Part shown: one piece after another, positions 59,269 to 64,000 of the stretch
Layout of the letters: each line of letters opens with the position of its first letter
Numbering within the stretch: the stretch's first letter is position 1
Origin: Colwellia sp.
Lineage (GTDB): Bacteria; Pseudomonadota; Gammaproteobacteria; Enterobacterales; Alteromonadaceae
DNA: 64,000 nt
Assembly (NCBI RefSeq): GCF_013214175.1
Contig: NZ_JABSPA010000007.1
Location: 1 to 64,000, forward strand
Direction of reading: 5' to 3'
Made by a program: the position numbers and the translations under genes
The notes under the pieces: generated by a model
Seen by the model: only the letters and a program-made list of their open reading frames with translations
Database searches by the model: none
Told to the model about the DNA's origin: nothing

Positions 59269-60525
59269 ATGGCAGGATTTGATTCTTCACAAGTCGCAAC
59301 TTTACTCAGACAAATTGGTGCCTACAATGACTTACTCGCCAGTGCCTATGTTTTTGGCTCAATCGCGAGTGATGAACAAGACGCCAACACCATAAATTTG
59401 TTGCATAAATCTGGCTTGATCAGACCGGATGATTCTCCTGGTGAATATCGAGTAACCACAGATCTTAAGCGCATGTTAAACCGATTAATGCGCAAGCAAA
59501 CTAGCTATCGTCAACTTACCGACATGGGTAAAGTCATTGAAGCTATTGAAGAAGTGGTAAAAGATTATCAATTAGCGACTATAGCCAAAGAGCAAGAAGA
59601 TGCCGAGTATTATTTAGATCAGCTCGATGATTTACTTTATGAAACAAAAGATAGTCTAAACAATAATTTGGAGAATATGCACTTTGCTATTGTTAGCCAA
59701 TTTGGTTTCGTCAGTAGCTTGTCTAACAAAATACGTCAAAACGAACGTTACTTATCGCATGCACAAAAACTGTTAAATGAACTGCAAAAAATTGACCCAC
59801 ATGACTGTTATCAGTGGTTAGATTGGCTTTGTCCTAATGAGTTTGCGCGTAAAATATCGAGCTTTGTTTATTGGTATAACCAAATCTTACCTAAGCTGCG
59901 TTTGATTATTGATAACATGCGTATTAGTTTATTTCGCTTACGTCGAGATGAAAAACAGGCCAGTCAATTACGAAATATGGCGCGTTTTTTACGTAAACAT
60001 CCTGAATTTGATCTTGATGAAAAACTCTATGAGTTACCAGATTTACCGGAGCAACTGAAATATTCACCGGCAATGCCATTGCGCAGTTATGTCGATACTA
60101 AGCAAACTGATATTGAACAAGATTTACTGGTTTTAGTGCAGTCATTACGCAAACAAGCAGTAGTGACACCAATAAAAGCCAGAACTACCAGTGAAGTCAG
60201 TTTTAAGCCAATTGAGAGAATTGCCGCCAAAGAAGATTTTTTTGAAGAACAAACTGAGCTGTTGTTTGAACGTGTGATCATCAATAACTGCGCAGTTTCA
60301 GCGTTAAGCTTTTACCAAGAGTTCCAAAATATTTGGTTGGCAAAGTCACAAGTTATTACACCAAAAGAATGGATAGAGTTAGTATTTAGTTGCTACTGTA
60401 AATTAACCAGTGCCCAACAAAAGGCGCTGAATATAAAAATGAAAGGTGCTGCAGTTACTGGCACTACTGATAACTACAGTTATAGTGATGTAGTTATCGA
60501 ATTAAGAGGCGAATTAAGAGCCTAA
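59269..60525 (+). CDS. kleisin subunit of the condensin (MukF/MksF/JetA-like)
   Basis: The 418-residue protein begins with a winged-helix-like domain (LASAYVFGSIASDEQDAN, then LHKSGLIRPDDSPGEYRVTT, residues about 20-70). It continues with long helices (85-250) that would contact the SMC neck and kite dimer, and ends in another compact helical domain (330-418). This is the layout of MukF/MksF kleisins, which bridge the two SMC heads. Start ATG 59269 is 25 bp after the kite gene. The gene order SMC-kite-kleisin is the reverse of MukFEB and JetABC operons as I know them. Confidence 0.75.
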   Translation: MAGFDSSQVATLLRQIGAYNDLLASAYVFGSIASDEQDANTINLLHKSGLIRPDDSPGEYRVTTDLKRMLNRLMRKQTSYRQLTDMGKVIEAIEEVVKDYQLATIAKEQEDAEYYLDQLDDLLYETKDSLNNNLENMHFAIVSQFGFVSSLSNKIRQNERYLSHAQKLLNELQKIDPHDCYQWLDWLCPNEFARKISSFVYWYNQILPKLRLIIDNMRISLFRLRRDEKQASQLRNMARFLRKHPEFDLDEKLYELPDLPEQLKYSPAMPLRSYVDTKQTDIEQDLLVLVQSLRKQAVVTPIKARTTSEVSFKPIERIAAKEDFFEEQTELLFERVIINNCAVSALSFYQEFQNIWLAKSQVITPKEWIELVFSCYCKLTSAQQKALNIKMKGAAVTGTTDNYSYSDVVIELRGELRA

Positions 60526-60542
60526 CTAAAAACACCATACAT

Positions 60543-60662
60543 TTAGATTTTGCTATTTTTAAAATGATCAGCTACAAAAGTGTTTGGTGTTTTGGTACGA
60601 TCTGCTGCCCGGTATAAAATATCTTGTATCACCACAGGGCAAGCATCAGCATTAACCCATAC
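60543..60662 (-). pseudogene. N-terminal relic of a YaiI/YqxD (UPF0178, DUF188) gene
   Basis: On the minus strand the frame from 60662 to 60543 reads VWVNADACPVVIQDILYRAA, then DRTKTPNTFVADH before diverging and stopping. This is the conserved start of the YaiI/YqxD family (Asp-Ala-Asp-Ala-Cys-Pro motif), normally about 150 residues. Only the first 32 or so residues remain; there is no start codon in place and the rest of the gene is gone. A TGA lies in frame 20 codons upstream. It is a clear deletion remnant between the kleisin gene and the GC-richer block. Confidence 0.85.
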
Positions 60663-60773
60663 GCCAGTGGAACTTCCTAAAACTTGTAATGAATTCTGTC
60701 AGAGCAGTACAAACTGGCAGTTATAGGCTATTTATTACTAGAAAATATCTCCTAGAAAAATCTGAAAACACTG

Positions 60774-62660
60774 TTAACCGTACAAGTCAGTTCGCTGCAA
60801 AAATATATCGCTGGTAGCATCAAGCGCGGAAGTATCTTCTTTGGCAATAATTTCGGCTTTCGACTTAACACCTGGCAGGATGTTGTTCACGTAGAATTGA
60901 GCACTAGCGATTTTACCTTTATAGAAGGCTTCGTCTTGTGGGTCTTCGAGGTTTTTCAGTTTCTGCACTGCAATGACCGCACCATCCAGCAATAACCATG
61001 ACAATGTTACTTCCGCCATCATTTCGAGGAAACGGGTTGAAATAGAAAAAATAAGCTCCAGTTTACGTTCTTTTACCCAAGTGCCCATAAGAGCATGAGT
61101 CTTGACAAATATTAGCAGAGACTCTTCCAATGCATCAGTTTCGGCTAACAAGATACCAGCGTCGCGGTTACGAGCAATGCTTGCTTTAACCTGATCTTGA
61201 TAGACTACCAACAGCTTTGAGCTGCGGCCCATCGCCAATTTGTCTTTAATCAAGTCAGCCGATTGGATAAACGAGGTGCCTTCCCATATTGACAGAATCT
61301 TCACGTCTCTCGCTACCTGCTCTACAGGATGGTCTTTGACGTAACCGTGTCCACCGTAGACTTGTATTGCCAATTCCGCGATTCGCCATGCCTGGTCTGA
61401 GGTATAGGCTTTGACTATGGGTGTCAGTAGATGTACCAGCGATTCGTGGTGTTTACTCAGTGTCTGATATTCTTCTGATTTTTCTTGGTGAAGTGTTTCC
61501 AGTGCCTGCAGGTTGGTGACCCAGCTTTGATGGAAAGTCAGCTTGTGGATCAGTGCCCGGCAGCCTTCTACCTTGGATTTCATTTCAAGCAGCATACGGC
61601 GCACGTCTACGTGGGCCATGATGGAGACTTTTTTCGCCCTGGGGTTAAATGCTTCTTTAAAGCTGCTGCCCTGAACACGATTTTCGGCGTATTCGGCGGC
61701 ACTCATGTAAGCCCGTCCAGCCAAACCTAATGCGTAGATGCCTGTTGAGATCCGTGCCATGTGCATCATGGTTGATAGTTGTCGTAGACCGATATTTTCC
61801 CGTTCGCCTAATAAGAAGGCTTTACATGGACCGTTGTCGCCAAAACTCAGTTGAGCGGTAGCGCAGCCGTGGACCCCCATTTTATCTTCAAGTCGAACAC
61901 AGCGAACATGGTTGTCTACTAAAGAACCATCATCCTGCAAATCAAAGCGTGGTACGATAAAACAAGATAATCCAGTGGTGCCCGGACGCGCGCCCTCTAC
62001 CCGAGCCAGCAACATGTAGACGATGTTGTCGGTTAATTCGTGCATACCACCCGAGATAAATATCTTGCCACCTTCAATATGATAGCTGCCGTCATCCTGC
62101 GGGATGGCTTTAGTGGTGATCGCACCCACATCACTGCCGGCTTGCGGTTCTGTCATGCATAAACAGGCGGTCCACTCGTTGGTGGCCAGTTTATGGCTGA
62201 AACGCTGTTTTACCTCCGCTGTAGCAAACCTTTCAATAAGATACATTGCAGGGGCGCAAAATCCTGGGTAGATCATAAATGACGGGTCAGCCCCTTGGAA
62301 TACTTCGTAAATCATTTGAGCGACAATATATGGTGATGACAAGCCGTCATAGTGCTGTGGCGAGCTTAACCGACCCCATTCGGCTTCAGTGTATTTTTTC
62401 CAGATCTCCTGATATTTTGAGGGCAATTTTACCGTGCCATCGTCAAGCAGTTTACACCCTTCGCGATCGGCTCGTTGGTAATTGGGGCCTAGCTCGTTAT
62501 AAGCAAAATCGCGAGCATGAAATAAGAGTTGCTGGATAAATTCTTTGTTGTACTCGGCATTTACTGTCGGGTCGAGCAAGTTGTTTTCGATGTCGAATTG
62601 CTCCCACAACAGGAAGTTAAGTTCTCGCAAGTCAACTCGGTAGTTATTGTTAAAATCCAT
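60774..62660 (-). CDS. acyl-CoA dehydrogenase, large (about 600-residue) type
   Basis: The 628-residue flavoenzyme oxidises an acyl-CoA to the enoyl-CoA. Domain order: AcylCoA_DH N-terminal extension, helical N domain, beta middle domain (CLCMTEPQAGSDVGAITTKA), and helical C domain with the catalytic Glu in LSIWEGTSFIQSADL. A C-terminal extension of the PF12806 kind follows. The long form is shared by many beta-oxidation dehydrogenases and by DmdC, so the substrate is not known. The G+C of this gene is clearly above that of its left-hand neighbours (36/60 at 61981-62040 against 20/60 at 57001-57060). It is followed upstream by an outer-membrane protein gene on the same strand, 53 bp away. Confidence 0.9.
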   Translation of the reverse strand: MDFNNNYRVDLRELNFLLWEQFDIENNLLDPTVNAEYNKEFIQQLLFHARDFAYNELGPNYQRADREGCKLLDDGTVKLPSKYQEIWKKYTEAEWGRLSSPQHYDGLSSPYIVAQMIYEVFQGADPSFMIYPGFCAPAMYLIERFATAEVKQRFSHKLATNEWTACLCMTEPQAGSDVGAITTKAIPQDDGSYHIEGGKIFISGGMHELTDNIVYMLLARVEGARPGTTGLSCFIVPRFDLQDDGSLVDNHVRCVRLEDKMGVHGCATAQLSFGDNGPCKAFLLGERENIGLRQLSTMMHMARISTGIYALGLAGRAYMSAAEYAENRVQGSSFKEAFNPRAKKVSIMAHVDVRRMLLEMKSKVEGCRALIHKLTFHQSWVTNLQALETLHQEKSEEYQTLSKHHESLVHLLTPIVKAYTSDQAWRIAELAIQVYGGHGYVKDHPVEQVARDVKILSIWEGTSFIQSADLIKDKLAMGRSSKLLVVYQDQVKASIARNRDAGILLAETDALEESLLIFVKTHALMGTWVKERKLELIFSISTRFLEMMAEVTLSWLLLDGAVIAVQKLKNLEDPQDEAFYKGKIASAQFYVNNILPGVKSKAEIIAKEDTSALDATSDIFLQRTDLYG

Positions 62661-62713
62661 GATATCTCTCTTTGTTTTTTGTTCTTTTGGTATTTATGCT
62701 TAGTAAAACAAGG

Positions 62714-63991
62714 CTAAAACAACCAACTGCCTGTCAGACGGACATTGTTTTTGCTGGGGTTCAAGCCATATTCACACAAGTCGCAGCCATTAAAATTTTG
62801 CCACTGCAGTCGAGCTGAAAAATTGTCACTAAAGGATTTGAGCAGCTCAATCCGATGCAATTGGCTGCCATCATCCAGACTTATCTGTGAACTGAGCCGT
62901 AATTGCCATAGGTCTTCGCTTTCCATTGACATAAACATTAATGAAAAATAACGTTCACGTACCCAGCCTTGGCTCATTAAATCCAGGCCTGCATAGGTAT
63001 TTTCGTAGTCAGCAGCTGGATTGGTCGACTGATTTTGGCGCAATCGTTCGGCACTGGCTGCGGCATCGACAGTCAGGTCTTCCCATTCTTGTTTATTGGC
63101 ACCGTGTTCGTTGTAAAAATACTCGCCAGTCAACGTCCAACCCGAATCTGCTGTATAGGTGGAACCAAGAACTAATCGCTGGTAATTGGACTGTTGCTTG
63201 ATTTGCAAGGTGCTGAGCATTTGTCGATAGCTGTGACGGGTCCACTCTGCCCGAAAGGTGATTGAGTCGGTCAATAAGCTACTGTAAGTGGCACCGAATG
63301 ACAGATTATGTCCTTCGACTTTGTGCAATAATAATGAAAATGAGTCGTTTTGTTGATAACCCAGTCGTAATACTGCTTCGGTATTAGCATCAACATAAGG
63401 ACTCTCGCTCGCTACTAGGTAACCGGAAAACGACCATGGGCCATTAAAATACTGCCCGGATACCATGTCCCAACCTTTGCTTTGCAGCGGGTTGTCTTGA
63501 TCGATATAAGGTAAGCTGCGCTGGGGTTGCAGCATGTTGGCAATGTCGTAGTTATAGCCGTTACTCCACTGTGGTTTGCTGCGACCCAGCTCAATTATCA
63601 GGTTGCGATCTTTACTTTGCCATTGTGCCAGTCCCTCAAGCAAGTAGCTGTCGCCAGCATTTTTTTTACCATCGTCCAAATAGCGGAGATAAATTCTGGC
63701 GCGGGTTTTCCACTGATTTTGCCAGTCATTTTCTAACTGACCATCCAGTGATATAAGTTTGACGGCATCGGAAAACAGGTCTTTTCCCGGGTTAAATGGG
63801 TGATCACTGCGAAGGTTGTTATCCTGATAATAGCCTTTTAGCTCTATCCGGTTATTAAGGTTATTATTAACTTCCCTTACATCATTTTCAAACGGGTCGT
63901 CAGCAAACGGATCATCACTTATGTTGGAGTTGTTAGACAGAGCTAATGGGCTGGATAATAAGGCGAGTAGTAGCCAGATTCGTAACATCAT
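62714..63991 (-). CDS. outer-membrane beta-barrel protein, unknown family
   Basis: The 425-residue product has a signal peptide (MLRIWLLLALLSSPLALS), an acidic linker (DDPFADDPFENDVREV), and a beta-barrel with aromatic girdles that ends RLTGSWLF (terminal Phe). GGAGG before a double ATG sets the start, so the gene is complete although it lies at the window edge. The barrel pattern (IELGRSKPQWSNGYNYDIAN) recalls large porin-like exporters of the DUF1302 kind, often found with DUF1329 and RND pumps, but this is a weak impression. Co-location with an acyl-CoA dehydrogenase suggests lipid or fatty-acid export or uptake. A cysteine pair (NGCDLCEYG) near the C-terminus is unusual for a barrel. Confidence 0.78.
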   Translation of the reverse strand: MMLRIWLLLALLSSPLALSNNSNISDDPFADDPFENDVREVNNNLNNRIELKGYYQDNNLRSDHPFNPGKDLFSDAVKLISLDGQLENDWQNQWKTRARIYLRYLDDGKKNAGDSYLLEGLAQWQSKDRNLIIELGRSKPQWSNGYNYDIANMLQPQRSLPYIDQDNPLQSKGWDMVSGQYFNGPWSFSGYLVASESPYVDANTEAVLRLGYQQNDSFSLLLHKVEGHNLSFGATYSSLLTDSITFRAEWTRHSYRQMLSTLQIKQQSNYQRLVLGSTYTADSGWTLTGEYFYNEHGANKQEWEDLTVDAAASAERLRQNQSTNPAADYENTYAGLDLMSQGWVRERYFSLMFMSMESEDLWQLRLSSQISLDDGSQLHRIELLKSFSDNFSARLQWQNFNGCDLCEYGLNPSKNNVRLTGSWLF

Positions 63992-64000
63992 CTACCTCCG

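Noticed and set aside
60525..60773. A JetD-type nuclease or topoisomerase-like gene next to the condensin genes
   Set aside because: Downstream there is only a short yaiI relic and then an acyl-CoA dehydrogenase on the other strand; upstream is an M23 peptidase. No frame resembles JetD, so Wadjet was not called.
62279..63756. Several plus-strand frames of 60-86 codons
   Set aside because: They are antisense to the acyl-CoA dehydrogenase and barrel genes, whose codon pattern and homology are clear.

Overview
The window looks like a chromosomal segment from an AT-rich marine gammaproteobacterium of the order Alteromonadales. Colwelliaceae (Colwellia-like) is my best guess. The basis is the low G+C, the set of core genes (minCDE, zapA, asnS, yejKLM, pyrC, a bioA/bioBFCD cluster, sppA-ansA) and a cold-marine protein style. 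This is inference from gene content; I could not search a database.

Layout. 1-522: right end of an IS3-family element, cut by the window edge. About 540-4,570: a strip of small, unrelated genes separated by attC-like recombination sites. Three are well formed (896-987, 1329-1426, 1953-2049) and two are decayed, so this is a sedentary integron cassette array with no integrase in view. 4.6-5.0 kb: a second glyoxalase-fold gene. 5.2-8.8 kb: a TonB-dependent receptor divergent from an AraC regulator. 8.8-11.6 kb: a DUF3313-like lipoprotein, a small membrane protein, an isochorismatase-like hydrolase and BluB. 11.6-12.7 kb: a second small pocket that looks cassette-derived. 13.2-17.6 kb: small metal-binding proteins, then a ZapB-like/zapA pair and minCDE. 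17.6-26.1 kb: ansA, sppA, DoxX and EamA membrane proteins, a YdjA-type nitroreductase, asnS. 26.1-32.0 kb: biotin synthesis, bioA divergent from bioB-bioF-bioC-bioD, with a candidate BirA operator between. 32.0-33.1 kb: an orphan HicB-type antitoxin gene fronted by a phased array of TAACYCY motifs. 33.1-38.8 kb: an EAL phosphodiesterase, a periplasmic peroxiredoxin, small unknowns, an RluA-family pseudouridine synthase, and sigZ divergent from arsH. 38.9-47.8 kb: two histidine kinases with closely similar catalytic cores but different sensors. Between them lie an outer-membrane protein/lipoprotein operon, a LysR regulator and a periplasmic phosphatase. 48.3 kb: tRNA-Pro(GGG). 48.5-51.8 kb: yejM-yejL divergent from yejK. 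51.9-54.8 kb: pyrC, a tandem QueD-like protein and an M23 peptidase. 54.8-60.5 kb: a three-gene SMC/kite/kleisin condensin of the MukBEF/MksBEF/Wadjet superfamily, in the order SMC-kite-kleisin and with no JetD-type nuclease. 60.5-60.7 kb: a 40-codon relic of a yaiI-family gene. 60.8-64.0 kb: a visibly GC-richer block with an acyl-CoA dehydrogenase and an outer-membrane beta-barrel protein.

The most interesting items are the nuclease-less MksBEF-like operon, the integron cassette strip with its detached second pocket, the phased repeat array in front of the lone hicB, and an orphan minus-strand terminator that points to an unannotated small gene near 22.9-23.0 kb. Several long perfect inverted repeats that lack a U-tract also occur in intergenic gaps; each is listed separately.
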